The notes: a model not told the origin generated them from the letters alone. A stretch of DNA of 64,000 nucleotides from Methanospirillaceae archaeon (GCA_016926505.1 JAFGOM010000109.1:81933-145932), one strand, 5' to 3'. Positions 36,453-45,665 are shown, counted from the stretch's first letter. Numbers and translations: made by a program.

Positions 36453-36478
36453 TTGCGCAGAATACCTATTCTGCGCAA
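36453..36478. promoter_or_regulatory. 26-bp perfect palindrome next to xerA
   Basis: Arms TTGCGCAGAATA and TATTCTGCGCAA flank a 2-nt centre, with no mismatch. Read as a recombination site it is 10-nt arms around a 6-nt core TACCTA, close to the dif layout of tyrosine recombinases. It sits 33 nt upstream of the xerA start beside the TATA box, in the divergent gap, and is not followed by a T-run, so it is not an ordinary terminator. Candidate dif or autoregulatory operator. Confidence 0.6.
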
Positions 36479-36559
36479 TACCAGAAAGATACGGATCAGG
36501 GTATCTGAAAAAGCAGTTCTCTTAATTATTGGACAATCTTTGTTGATGGATGAATGGTC

Positions 36560-37216
36560 ATGAGTTATACCCGATTCATCGCATATATCACCCACGAGAT
36601 CAAATCATACTATGACAAGACGATGCGTTCACATGATCCAACAAAGTATCACAAGTTCAAGAAGGTAGATGGGGCTTCCTATGAAAAGGTTAACCAGTTC
36701 TTACGAAAAAGAACATTTATCACTGCAAGAGAGTGGGCGATCTCCCGGCTCTGTGCAGATTTTCAGACTTCATCAGGTTCTGAGATGACATTTATCGGTC
36801 AGCATTTGCCAGAACTCGTTCCGTTTATGACTGATACCTATACCCCGCAGGCAGTTAACCAGGCGCGGCATTCCTTTAAAAAGAAGGTCAATAAATCCGG
36901 TGCTACCTTTTTATACGGTGCCATGTGTGGATTTTACACTCCTGAAGAACTTGATGATCTCCTTTTTCAGGCCAGTGAAGTGGCACGGTTCCTTCTTGAA
37001 GTTGAGAGTACTGATCTGAATGTTGATGAAGAGATTGAGATAGAGGATAGGGTAACTGATATCATGAGACAGGTCGCTGAGACATCGGCCCGGCTGCTTT
37101 CTGTTCGTGAGGAACAGCAAAGGGAGAAGAGACAGAAAGCCATGCAAAAAAAAGGAAATGATACAGAAGCTACTATCACAGACGGACAGTTGGATGGTGA
37201 AGAAGATGTCTGTTAA
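36560..37216 (+). CDS. Uncharacterised archaeal protein, coupled to glmM
   Basis: 218-aa soluble protein with no recognised domain. N-terminal part is basic (ITHEIKSYYDKTMRSHDPTKYHKFKKVD), the middle contains WAISRLCADFQTSSGSEMTFIGQHLPELVPFM and the C-terminus is an acidic then Lys/Glu/Gln-rich helix (REEQQREKRQKAMQKKGND). Widely kept in related methanogens as far as memory allows; possibly one of the DUF58xx euryarchaeal families. The last 11 nt overlap glmM, suggesting coupling. Start ATG 36560; ATG 36554 is equally possible. Confidence 0.7.
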   Translation: MSYTRFIAYITHEIKSYYDKTMRSHDPTKYHKFKKVDGASYEKVNQFLRKRTFITAREWAISRLCADFQTSSGSEMTFIGQHLPELVPFMTDTYTPQAVNQARHSFKKKVNKSGATFLYGAMCGFYTPEELDDLLFQASEVARFLLEVESTDLNVDEEIEIEDRVTDIMRQVAETSARLLSVREEQQREKRQKAMQKKGNDTEATITDGQLDGEEDVC

Positions 37217-38588
37217 ACAGGAAAAACAACTATTTGGAACGAACGGTATCAGGGGGATAATCGGCAGGGATATGACTCCGGAACTGGCACACCGCATGGG
37301 ATTGGCTGTTGGAACCATGCGTCCCGGAATCATCGCAGTCGGAAGGGATACAAGGACATCAGGTCCTTCCCTTGTTGCAGCAGTTACATCAGGATTACTG
37401 GCAACAGGATGTACAGTTGTTGACTGTGGTATCGTTCCGATTCCTGCATTGCAGTTCTCAATACGGGATCTGTATGATGCCGGGATTATGATAACCGCTT
37501 CTCATAATCCTCCTGAATATAATGGTATTAAGGTAATTGATGGGGACGGGACTGAGATGGGTGATGAAGAAGCCATCAGGCTCGAATATATGATATTTCA
37601 TCTCGATTATAACCCGGTCTCGTGGCAAATGATGGGTACAATCAGGCAGGATACCGGGGTAGCAGATAGGTACGTAAAAGCCATTGTAGAATCATTCCCC
37701 CAAGCAATCGGTTCAGGGATAAAAGTAGCGATCGATGCAGGTTCCGGTGCTGCATATCAGACAACCGCCCGAATTTTAAAAGAACTTGGTTCTGAGGTAC
37801 TGACATTAAATACCCGGCCTGATGGAACATTTCCTGCGAGAAATCCTGAACCTGATAAAGGAAACCTGATGCCACTTGCTGAACTGGTAACTCAGGTTCA
37901 GGCATCATTTGGAGTAGCTCATGACGGTGATGCAGACCGTGCCGTTTTTGTTGATGACAAAGGAGAATATGTCGAAGAAAATCAGGAATTTGCCCTGATA
38001 GAGGATGTAATTTGTGGCAGAAATGAAAAACCGGGAATTATTGTCACCCCGGTCAGTACCTCACGTCTTGCAGATCATGTTGCATCCCGCCATCATTGTT
38101 CGGTCTATTATACGCCGGTTGGTAGTATCTATGTTGCACGGACCATGCGATCCCTTTTGCAGGAAGGAAAAACCGTAATTTTTGGGGGAGAAGGGAATGG
38201 GGGTCTTATTTATCCACAGCACCAGTTCTGCCGGGATGGCGGAATGACCGCCGCAATGATGCTATTTCTGGTATCTTCCCGGAAAAAACCGGTATCTGAA
38301 CTCCTCCTGGATCTTCCTTCTTCCTCAATGATAAAAAAGAAGGTTCATACTCCGGAAACAAAACGGTTGCTTTCTTTTATTCTGGATCAGTATCGTCATG
38401 AAAAAAATATTACCATTGACGGAATACGTATCGAAAGAGATGATTCCTGGGCATTAATCCGCCCTTCCGGTACTGAGCCGTTTGTCAGGGTGTATGTTGA
38501 AGCGTTTCATAACAAGACAGCCTTATCTTTTTGGGAAGAGATACAGTCAGTAATAATAAAAGTAATCCCCGATTGTGTAATAACCTGA
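37206..38588 (+). CDS. glmM: Phosphoglucosamine/phosphomannomutase
   Basis: 460-aa alpha-D-phosphohexomutase. The entry LFGTNGIRGIIG, catalytic loop ITASHNPPEYNGIK (phosphoserine in ASHNPP), metal loop GVAHDGDADRAVFVD, sugar-binding loop FGGEGNGG and phosphate loop IRPSGTEPFVRVYVE are all present in order. Family members interconvert glucosamine-6-P/-1-P or mannose phosphates for cell-surface glycans; GlmM is the better fit in methanogens but substrate is not proved. GGTGA 5 nt before the ATG at 37206 fixes the start; the frame is open for 33 more codons upstream. Confidence 0.93.
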   Translation: MSVKQEKQLFGTNGIRGIIGRDMTPELAHRMGLAVGTMRPGIIAVGRDTRTSGPSLVAAVTSGLLATGCTVVDCGIVPIPALQFSIRDLYDAGIMITASHNPPEYNGIKVIDGDGTEMGDEEAIRLEYMIFHLDYNPVSWQMMGTIRQDTGVADRYVKAIVESFPQAIGSGIKVAIDAGSGAAYQTTARILKELGSEVLTLNTRPDGTFPARNPEPDKGNLMPLAELVTQVQASFGVAHDGDADRAVFVDDKGEYVEENQEFALIEDVICGRNEKPGIIVTPVSTSRLADHVASRHHCSVYYTPVGSIYVARTMRSLLQEGKTVIFGGEGNGGLIYPQHQFCRDGGMTAAMMLFLVSSRKKPVSELLLDLPSSSMIKKKVHTPETKRLLSFILDQYRHEKNITIDGIRIERDDSWALIRPSGTEPFVRVYVEAFHNKTALSFWEEIQSVIIKVIPDCVIT

Positions 38589-38683
38589 TCTCTTTTCATG
38601 AATAATCTCCTTTTTTGTTTTGCTGTAACTCAGTTTATCTGACTCGGACATAGCGATATGTATAAATATTAAACCATATATTG

Positions 38684-39697
38684 CTATAAATCTCTCTTCC
38701 GGTGACGTAACGTATCAGATAAGAGAGGGGTTTGAAGAATCCATTCCTTTTCTTCCTGAAATGATGCAATAAATCCTTCGATCTGTGATTCAATGACTGA
38801 CTGGTGTATCGAGTGATATACAACAGTAAGAATTCTTTTAATCAGATGATCTGACAGGATACACCGGTTTTTACTCATCTCATAGTCATGAGGATCGACA
38901 CCTGATATTATCAGGGGAATCAGAAAACTGTCTATCATGGCTATCTTGTTTATATTAGCAAAATCCTGTGCAAGTCCCCATTTCCCTTTTGAGAGGATAG
39001 AAATATCAGGATCAAGAAATGCACCAATCAGATTAACATTACATAAACCGGTAAGTATAGCATACCCAAATCCCAGTATGGTCTGAATAAGTTCTTTGAA
39101 AACCGGTTCGGATGTCTCATCCTGCTGGTAACGCGTCATATTGATGTACCGTACCAGGATCTCGTAATACATATCAGTAACAAGTCGTTCTATCCGCCGG
39201 ATCTCATCCATAGTGATGAGAAACGAGATCTCATGCAGGCTCTGATGAAGGATATCAAGTTCTCCGGAATATAAAAACCCCCTTTCAATCTGGTTATCCC
39301 ATTTCTCAATTGTCAGTATCCTGTTCTTTGTGATATGTTTTACCATAATGACTGCATTTGTAAAAGGGGGTGTGTTCTTCTGATACTCCTGCAGACTGTG
39401 ATCAACCTGATGATGAAAGGGTCTTACTGTCGCAATCGGGGTTCCATCAGATTTAAAGAACGTAATTGTTATTCCTGCTTCAATAAGTGATGAAATTGCT
39501 GTTGTCTGGATGGTGTGCCCGCCAAGAATGAGCAGGTGATGAAGATCCCGATAGAGGAGTACCGATTCATGTCCTTTTCTATGAATAATGAGACTTCGGG
39601 GTGTAGCCTTGATATGTGACCCGTAACCTGCGATGACATGCCATCCTGCCCTTAGCGCTTCAATTTTCTGATAATTTTTCTTCTGTGAATCTGAAAT
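38684..39697 (-). pseudogene. cas1: Orphan Cas1-like gene, ATT start, degraded active site
   Basis: Open frame for about 337 codons matching full-length Cas1. N-terminal part: GWHVIAGYGSHIKATPRSLI and LLILGGHTIQTTAISSLIEAG, then TFFKSDGTPIATVRPF; C-terminal part: GELDILHQSLHEISFLITMDE, VTDMYYEILVRY, FGYAILTGLCNVNLIGAFLDPD, KNRCILSDHLIKRIL. No ATG, GTG or TTG opens the frame before 39346. An ATT at 39697 follows a GGGGTGATC SD by 4 nt. The usual catalytic His in the GLLHEG segment is Ser (SILSKG), and the following Asp-Glu pair reads QDFANI, while the Glu of YYEI is kept. No cas2, other cas genes, repeats, PolB or casposon ends nearby. Either a start-loss pseudogene or an exapted protein. Confidence 0.85.
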
Positions 39698-39701
39698 ATC
39701 A

Positions 39702-39710
39702 GATCACCCC
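39702..39710 (-). promoter_or_regulatory. SD of the Cas1-like gene
   Basis: Minus-strand GGGGTGATC, the extended SD form used before groES (AGGTGATC), with 4 nt to the in-frame ATT at 39697. It points to the original translation start lying exactly at this codon. Confidence 0.6.
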
Positions 39711-39833
39711 ATTTTTCTGTACTATATGACGGGATTGGTTTTATCTCTCGTTGTTTCCGTTCTGCTGTTTTGGATAGGTATTTCCTGATTGGTATCCGAA
39801 AATAATGAATACTCAGCCATTTAATAAAAAATC

Positions 39834-40049
39834 ATGTTACAGGAACGGTACATTTACGCATATCTCTCTGGAGCATCATTTATTTTTGCATGTATCTTTC
39901 TCTATCTGGGCTTTACCAGTGAAAAACCAGAAGATTTGATGAATATGATGATCGGTGCATTAATCTGCCTGATACTAACCGGACTCTCGGTTTTATTTCT
40001 CATTACCAGTTCAAAAAGACAACGCCAGGAGAAAATTACCAAAATTTAA
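39834..40049 (+). CDS. Small two-helix membrane protein
   Basis: 71-aa protein with two hydrophobic helices (about residues 8-26 and 38-58) joined by an acidic loop (TSEKPEDLMNM) and a Lys/Arg-rich C-terminal tail, predicted cytosolic. No family known. Convergent with groEL; a repeat-containing region follows. The only weak point is the lack of a clear SD or TATA box. Confidence 0.65.
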   Translation: MLQERYIYAYLSGASFIFACIFLYLGFTSEKPEDLMNMMIGALICLILTGLSVLFLITSSKRQRQEKITKI

Positions 40050-40124
40050 AAATTTCGAAAATAAAAACCGGGTTTAGTTATCGGTCTTCTCTTTTTTTTG
40101 TCATTTCCGATATTTTTCTCTCTA

Positions 40125-40167
40125 ATATCGTTTGATATCCTCAAATATCATTTGATATCGTTTGAGG
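40125..40167. repeat. 15-bp direct repeat with embedded palindrome
   Basis: ATATCRTTTGATATC occurs at 40125-40139 and 40145-40159 (period 20 nt), the next unit being partial. CCTCAAA at 40139-40145 pairs with TTTGAGG at 40161-40167 around the second copy. It sits 79 nt from the groEL stop, in the convergent gap. Confidence 0.55.
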
Positions 40168-40245
40168 AGAATAAACCATCAGAAACGTAGTGTGAGCGAA
40201 AAAGCAATAAAAAAGAGATTGTTTTCTTGAAGTATAAAAAAAAGA

Positions 40246-41862
<1,617 letters not shown>

Positions 41863-41867
41863 TCACA

Positions 41868-42140
41868 TTATTCATATTTGGCAACGATATTCTTAAACTC
41901 AACAATAACAAACTCTTCCTTCTCAAAATCGACCTCTTCCTGGCTGTATCCTCCGTAAATAATACGGTCGCCGGGTTTGAGAGGGAGCGGTTTGCCGTCT
42001 TCAAAGGTTCCTACTGCAATAACATCACCCTGCTTTTTCTTCTCTTTAGCAGATTCCGGGATGTAAATTCCACCTTTAGTCTTTTCCGGTTCTTTGTATG
42101 GTTTAATTAAAACACGTTCGCCAATAGGCTGGATTTTCAT
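41868..42140 (-). CDS. groES: Co-chaperonin GroES
   Basis: 90-aa lid of GroEL: MKIQPIGERVLIKP, the mobile-loop region KEPEKTKGGIYIPES, VIAVGTFEDGKPLPLKPGDRIIYGGYSQEEV. In the mobile loop, GGIYIP replaces the common GGIVLT. The ATG at 42140 follows AGGTGATC by 3 nt; the GTG at 42149 lies inside that SD and is not the start. First gene of groES-groEL. Promoter TATATATAGA lies on the minus strand at 42191-42200. A winged-helix regulator is divergent. Confidence 0.96.
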   Translation of the reverse strand: MKIQPIGERVLIKPYKEPEKTKGGIYIPESAKEKKKQGDVIAVGTFEDGKPLPLKPGDRIIYGGYSQEEVDFEKEEFVIVEFKNIVAKYE

Positions 42141-42190
42141 ACTGATCACCTAAAGTTCTTTTCTGAACCATCATATTATTGATTATTACT

Positions 42191-42200
42191 TCTATATATA
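42191..42200 (-). promoter_or_regulatory. TATA box of groES-groEL
   Basis: Minus-strand TATATATAGA centred 55 nt before the groES ATG; predicts a leader of about 28 nt that contains the AGGTGATC SD. Confidence 0.6.
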
Positions 42201-42248
42201 CATTATTCAAAAAAATAGAAATCATATCTACATAATTGAAATGATCTC

Positions 42249-42257
42249 TTTATATTA
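42249..42257 (+). promoter_or_regulatory. TATA box of the divergent regulator
   Basis: TTTATATTA, about 52 nt from groES's own TATA box. Initiation near 42279 would leave about 30 nt to the ATG at 42309. Confidence 0.5.
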
Positions 42258-42308
42258 TGTCAGACATACAAAGATAGGTACAGATTAAAAACAAAATTAC
42301 CGGTGACT

Positions 42309-42728
42309 ATGATGATTCAACGTATCATTTTACGTAAACTCCCCCGTTCAACCCGAAATGATATTCTGACAGATACCTACTGGTTGTGCGATTCCCTGGG
42401 GCTTTCTGCAGGTCGTGATACCGAGAATATCTCATCCCGGATAATCTTTGAACTCCTCTCAAAATATCATGATATTTCCGGTGTTCCTGCAGAGCAGCTT
42501 GCATCAGGAATCGGGATATCACAGGCCCGCATTAATCATCATATTCGGAATCTCGCCCTTATCGGGATGGTATACCGGAAAAAAAAGAAGATCTGTATCA
42601 GGGGTGGCAGCATGCAGGAAGCGGTATCCCAACTACGCAAAGATGCAGATCGTATCTTTGATGAACTGGAGTCAGCGGCAATAGCAATCGATGAATATAT
42701 GGATATACAGGATTGTGAAAAGAGATAA
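42309..42728 (+). CDS. ArsR/winged-helix regulator, candidate chaperonin repressor
   Basis: 139-aa transcription factor. A winged helix-turn-helix spans about residues 45-100 (EQLASGIGISQARINHHIRNLALIGMVYRKKKKICIRGG), followed by a helical dimerisation tail (AVSQLRKDADRIFDELESAAIAIDEYMD). N-terminal segment is basic. GGTGA precedes ATG 42309/42312. Located divergently from groES-groEL with only 168 nt between starts, so control of the chaperonin operon, as Phr does for heat-shock genes elsewhere, is a reasonable inference; the sequence itself shows no operator palindrome. Confidence 0.8.
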   Translation: MMIQRIILRKLPRSTRNDILTDTYWLCDSLGLSAGRDTENISSRIIFELLSKYHDISGVPAEQLASGIGISQARINHHIRNLALIGMVYRKKKKICIRGGSMQEAVSQLRKDADRIFDELESAAIAIDEYMDIQDCEKR

Positions 42729-42832
42729 GGAGACAATTTTTGTGTCATCATTTAGCGTCACAGTAATCTGATGAAGATCAGATAACCCGGGTTTTAACGT
42801 AATGCCCTCCTTAATGCTCTTATCACAATATA

Positions 42833-43009
42833 ACCGATTCAGAAATCAAAATTTCTCTCAATTAAAGGGAAGGTGAGATACCGAATCGGTGTCAATCTGA
42901 ACACCAGGTGCTGCGCGGGAAGGTAAATCGGATTGTAGGCGGCATAATCTGATACCTATCTAAAGCACCATGTCATTATTATCTGGTATGATCTGTTCCG
43001 GTTTTTTTT
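42833..43009 (+). ncRNA. Possible structured RNA, riboswitch-like
   Basis: Gap of 309 nt without a gene. ACCGATTC at 42833-42840 pairs with GAATCGGT at 42883-42890, enclosing a stacked hairpin AGAAAT-CAAA-ATTTCT at 42841-42856. A competing hairpin GGTGT/ACACC (42888-42892/42901-42905) uses the same bases, and CAATC/GATTG (42893-42897/42931-42935) is possible. AAAGGGAA at 42864-42871 and GGTGCTGCGCGGGAAGGTAA at 42907-42926 recall parts of cobalamin riboswitches; T8 at 43002-43009 could terminate it. No plus-strand gene follows, so a functional riboswitch is doubtful. Strand assigned from the T-run. Confidence 0.3.
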
Positions 43010-43037
43010 ATCTTTATCATTCGTTTTTTCTCTCATT

Positions 43038-43541
43038 TCAGATAAGCTGTAATTCCTTGAATAACTCAAAAATCCGTTCTGTATGACTCCCTTTCCAGAA
43101 TATTTTCTGGCATGAAGGGCAGAATGTACAGTCTTTCTGACTGATATATTCTGGTATCCGACTCGCATAGTCACTATCTGCTGTCAAAGGGATAAGTACA
43201 GTATTGCAGAGTGAACACCGGGTAAATAATCGAATATCTTTTAGAAGAGAACGTGCATGAAGGATCTGTATCTGTTCCTGTATCGATCCTGAACCGATAA
43301 AAATACCATCTATACCGGCACGCCTGGCAAGTTCACGATCTCCGGTTAGCAGGATTCTTTCCTCTTCCTTTGCGATCTTCAACAGGAAAGAGTCTTCTCC
43401 TGGATTGCCTTCCCCAAGTGTTGTTGCACTTTTTGTATCAAATCCTAAAAAACGGAGATACCGTGTCAGAGTGCCGAGCATCCGGTCAGTTAAAAAACGA
43501 GTGGGAGGTGTATTTATTTCCAGGAGATTTTCCGATATCAT
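43038..43541 (-). CDS. Mut7-C RNase-like protein
   Basis: 167-aa Mut7-C (DUF82) domain protein with a PIN-like nuclease core and zinc ribbon. Conserved segments: FLTDRMLGTLTRYLRFLGFDT (acidic metal ligand near residue 19), ILLTGDRELARRAG (Asp near 68) and two CxxC pairs, CSLCN and CPSCQK, in the C-terminus. Proposed RNase of archaea, substrate unknown. It overlaps the AmrS gene by 4 nt (43538-43541) and is probably translated with it. Confidence 0.9.
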   Translation of the reverse strand: MISENLLEINTPPTRFLTDRMLGTLTRYLRFLGFDTKSATTLGEGNPGEDSFLLKIAKEEERILLTGDRELARRAGIDGIFIGSGSIQEQIQILHARSLLKDIRLFTRCSLCNTVLIPLTADSDYASRIPEYISQKDCTFCPSCQKIFWKGSHTERIFELFKELQLI

Positions 43542-44563
43542 CTGATGATAATGGGAATTTTTTCATCACAAACTTTGCAGGATGTATCAGCAAGCCCGGT
43601 TATCTCGGTATGATAACCGGATCTTTTAATGAGAAGAGAACCACAGGATGGACAGTAGGTGTGTTCATACGGGTGATTTACCACGTTACCGATATAAGGA
43701 AATCGCAGACCCCGTTCCTTTGCGCGATGATATATCTTCTCAAGAAGAGCAATTGGTGTCGGCAAACGATCCCTCATCTGGTAATCCGGATGAAACCGGG
43801 TAAAGTGCATGGGAACATCAGGTCCCAGTTCTTTGATTACCCAGTTAATAAGATTCTCTATCTCATCCATTGAGTCATTTAACCCAGGAATGATGAGCGT
43901 GACTGTCTCTATATGCATTCCTGATTCATATGCCAGCCGTGTTGCATCAAGTACCGGTTGTAACCTGGCACCGCAGACTCTGCGGTAAAATGAATCTGAA
44001 AAAGCCTTGATATCAACTCTGAAGACATCAAGAATACCTGACAGTCCTTGTAACGCTTCTTCGGTAAGATATCCGTTCGTCACGTAAATTGTTTTTAAAC
44101 CATTTTTTTTTGCAATTATTCCGGTATCCCTGGAGTATTCATAAAAAAGTGTCGGTTCATTATAGGTCCAGGAGATACTGGAACAGCCGGCATCAAGGGC
44201 CTCTGAAACAACTTTTTTTGGAGCAATATACATCGTTGGAATGCGTGAATCTTTATCCTGGGAGATCTGCCAGTTCTGACAATGCGAGCAGGAAAAATTA
44301 CATCCAATCCCTCCGATAGAATAAGACAATGAACCCGGGAGAAAATGATTGAGAGGTTTTTTCTCAATCGGATCCACTGCAACAGAACTCACCCTGCCAT
44401 ATGTTTTTGTATATAATATCCCATCTTTGTTCTTTCTTACCGAACAGATACCCTGGTTCCCTTCACGAATATGACATCGATGAGAACAGAGATGACAGGA
44501 GGTGATCGAATCTTTACTCGTAAACAATTCTGCAATCCGCATATCATTTTCATTTGCTTTCAT
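43538..44563 (-). CDS. amrS: AmmeMemoRadiSam system radical SAM enzyme
   Basis: 341-aa radical SAM protein of the AMMECR1/Memo/radical SAM set. N-terminal CHLCSHRCHIREGNQGICSVRKN is characteristic; the cluster motif CNFSCSHC follows, then YNEPTLFYEYSRD, NGYLTEEAL and FRVDIKAFSDSFYRRVCG. C-terminus has HTYCPSCGS and CKVC zinc pairs. Function in vivo is unknown; the family may modify a protein or tRNA. Neither Memo nor AMMECR1 lies in the window. Start ATG 44563 overlaps the 49-aa zinc-ribbon gene by 14 nt and its own 3' end overlaps Mut7-C. Confidence 0.93.
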   Translation of the reverse strand: MKANENDMRIAELFTSKDSITSCHLCSHRCHIREGNQGICSVRKNKDGILYTKTYGRVSSVAVDPIEKKPLNHFLPGSLSYSIGGIGCNFSCSHCQNWQISQDKDSRIPTMYIAPKKVVSEALDAGCSSISWTYNEPTLFYEYSRDTGIIAKKNGLKTIYVTNGYLTEEALQGLSGILDVFRVDIKAFSDSFYRRVCGARLQPVLDATRLAYESGMHIETVTLIIPGLNDSMDEIENLINWVIKELGPDVPMHFTRFHPDYQMRDRLPTPIALLEKIYHRAKERGLRFPYIGNVVNHPYEHTYCPSCGSLLIKRSGYHTEITGLADTSCKVCDEKIPIIIR

Positions 44564-44699
44564 TTTGCTCCTCTGATACCTCTTCTACAACGAAACTACC
44601 CTGGTACTGGCAGGATCTGCATCGGTAAATCTGTCCACAAACGCCTCCGGTGATGAGATACACATCAGGAGATTGGCAGATTGGGCATCGAACAGACAT
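44550..44699 (-). CDS. 49-aa zinc-ribbon protein upstream of amrS
   Basis: Very short gene read from the sequence: MSVRCPICQSPDVYLITGGV, then CGQIYRCRSCQYQGSFVVEE and an acidic end. Two CxxC pairs (residues 5-8 and about 27-30) form a zinc ribbon. The stop overlaps the amrS start by 14 nt, so it leads a three-gene operon with amrS and Mut7-C. A ribbon of this type often belongs to small RNA- or transcription-linked proteins, but no function can be given. Confidence 0.7.
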   Translation of the reverse strand: MSVRCPICQSPDVYLITGGVCGQIYRCRSCQYQGSFVVEEVSEEQNESK

Positions 44700-44835
44700 A
44701 TTGTATTGGTCCTGGCTTTGATTTTATTAGTTATTGAATTTTTCTATAAAACGAATAGGAAACTCTTTCTTTGACCCGGGAATTTTTCAGATGTAATACT
44801 ATAAATCCGGCGCTTTTTATATATGTACAGAAGAA

Positions 44836-45540
44836 ATGAAAACACTTGTCATATCTGTCGGAGGTTCAGTACTCATTCCCACCCTTGCAGATCACTTTCT
44901 TTCTGAATATGCAGAGGTATTACAATCCCTGAGTAAATTGTTTCGGATTTTTATTGTTGTCGGGGGAGGAGGTGAAGCACGGCGGTATATTGGAGCAGCA
45001 CATTCCTGCAATATTAATGAAGCGGCCTGTGATGAGATCGGTATCGCAGTGACCCGGTTAAATGCACGCCTGCTCATCGGCGTTTTAGGAGATTATGCAT
45101 ATCCCGCTGTTGCAGAGGATTATACCCGGGCATGTGAATACGGACTTTATGGAAGGATCGTCGTGATGGGTGGTATAACCCCGGGACAGACAACTGATGC
45201 TGTTTCAGTTGTTCTGGCAGAACAGATTCAAGCCGATCTCCTGATTAATGCAACATCGGTTGACGGGATTTACTCCGACGATCCAAAGATCTGCAGCACC
45301 GCAACTCATTATGATATGATTACCCCGACTGAGCTTATTGAGATTGTGCATAAGGGTTCCATGGGAGCGGGCTCGAATAATGTGATGGATCTTGTGTCAG
45401 TCAAGCTGGTTCAGCGCTCAAATATTCCTCTGCTGGTTCTTGACGGCAGGGATCCATACAATATCAAAAAAGCGCTCTTACAAGGAGTTATCCACGGAAC
45501 CATTGTGAGTGCCGATCGTACATCTCCCCTCCCCTTATAA
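44836..45540 (+). CDS. pyrH: UMP kinase (archaeal type)
   Basis: 234-aa uridylate kinase of the amino-acid kinase family, UMP + ATP to UDP + ADP. Motifs: VISVGGSVL (phosphate loop), VVGGGGEARRYIGAA, MGGITPGQTTDAVSVVLAEQI and TSVDGIYSDDPKI, with the C-terminal MGAGSNNVMDLVSVKL. Lacks the bacterial N-terminal extension, as archaeal PyrH does. TATA-like CTATAAAT near 44800 gives a short leader. Followed after 44 nt by tRNA-Pro, which has its own promoter. Confidence 0.95.
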   Translation: MKTLVISVGGSVLIPTLADHFLSEYAEVLQSLSKLFRIFIVVGGGGEARRYIGAAHSCNINEAACDEIGIAVTRLNARLLIGVLGDYAYPAVAEDYTRACEYGLYGRIVVMGGITPGQTTDAVSVVLAEQIQADLLINATSVDGIYSDDPKICSTATHYDMITPTELIEIVHKGSMGAGSNNVMDLVSVKLVQRSNIPLLVLDGRDPYNIKKALLQGVIHGTIVSADRTSPLPL

Positions 45541-45549
45541 GTGGATATC

Positions 45550-45557
45550 TTTATATT
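45550..45557 (+). promoter_or_regulatory. TATA box of tRNA-Pro
   Basis: TTTATATT centred about 31 nt before the first base of tRNA-Pro, immediately after the pyrH stop; it would also drive nth, whose ATG follows the tRNA by 6 nt. Confidence 0.6.
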
Positions 45558-45584
45558 TCCGGGTAACGACGTATATGAGTTCAC

Positions 45585-45659
45585 GGGGTAATAGGGTAGC
45601 CTGGTCCATCCTAGAGCGTTTGGGACGCTTTGACCGCAGTTCAAATCTGCGTTACCCCA
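45585..45659 (+). tRNA. tRNA-Pro (UGG)
   Basis: 75-nt cloverleaf without encoded CCA. Acceptor GGGGTAA pairs with TTACCCC, discriminator A at 45659. Anticodon stem GAGCG/CGCTT with loop TTTGGGA reads anticodon TGG (Pro, CCA codon and wobble). T-arm contains the GTTCAAATC loop. No intron. The nth ATG lies 6 nt downstream, so the 3' end must be freed by RNase Z from a joint transcript. Confidence 0.93.
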
Positions 45660-45665
45660 TCTTTT

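Noticed and set aside
36421..39833. Expectation of a CRISPR array or more cas genes around the Cas1-like gene
   Set aside because: No regularly spaced direct repeats and no cas2, cas4 or effector motif found by reading both strands.
42303..42308. GTG at 42303 as start of the divergent regulator
   Set aside because: It overlaps the GGTGA SD that serves the ATG at 42309/42312.
45630..45665. Longer nth start within the tRNA region
   Set aside because: It would read through the tRNA-Pro T-arm and acceptor; the ATG at 45666 begins the conserved part.
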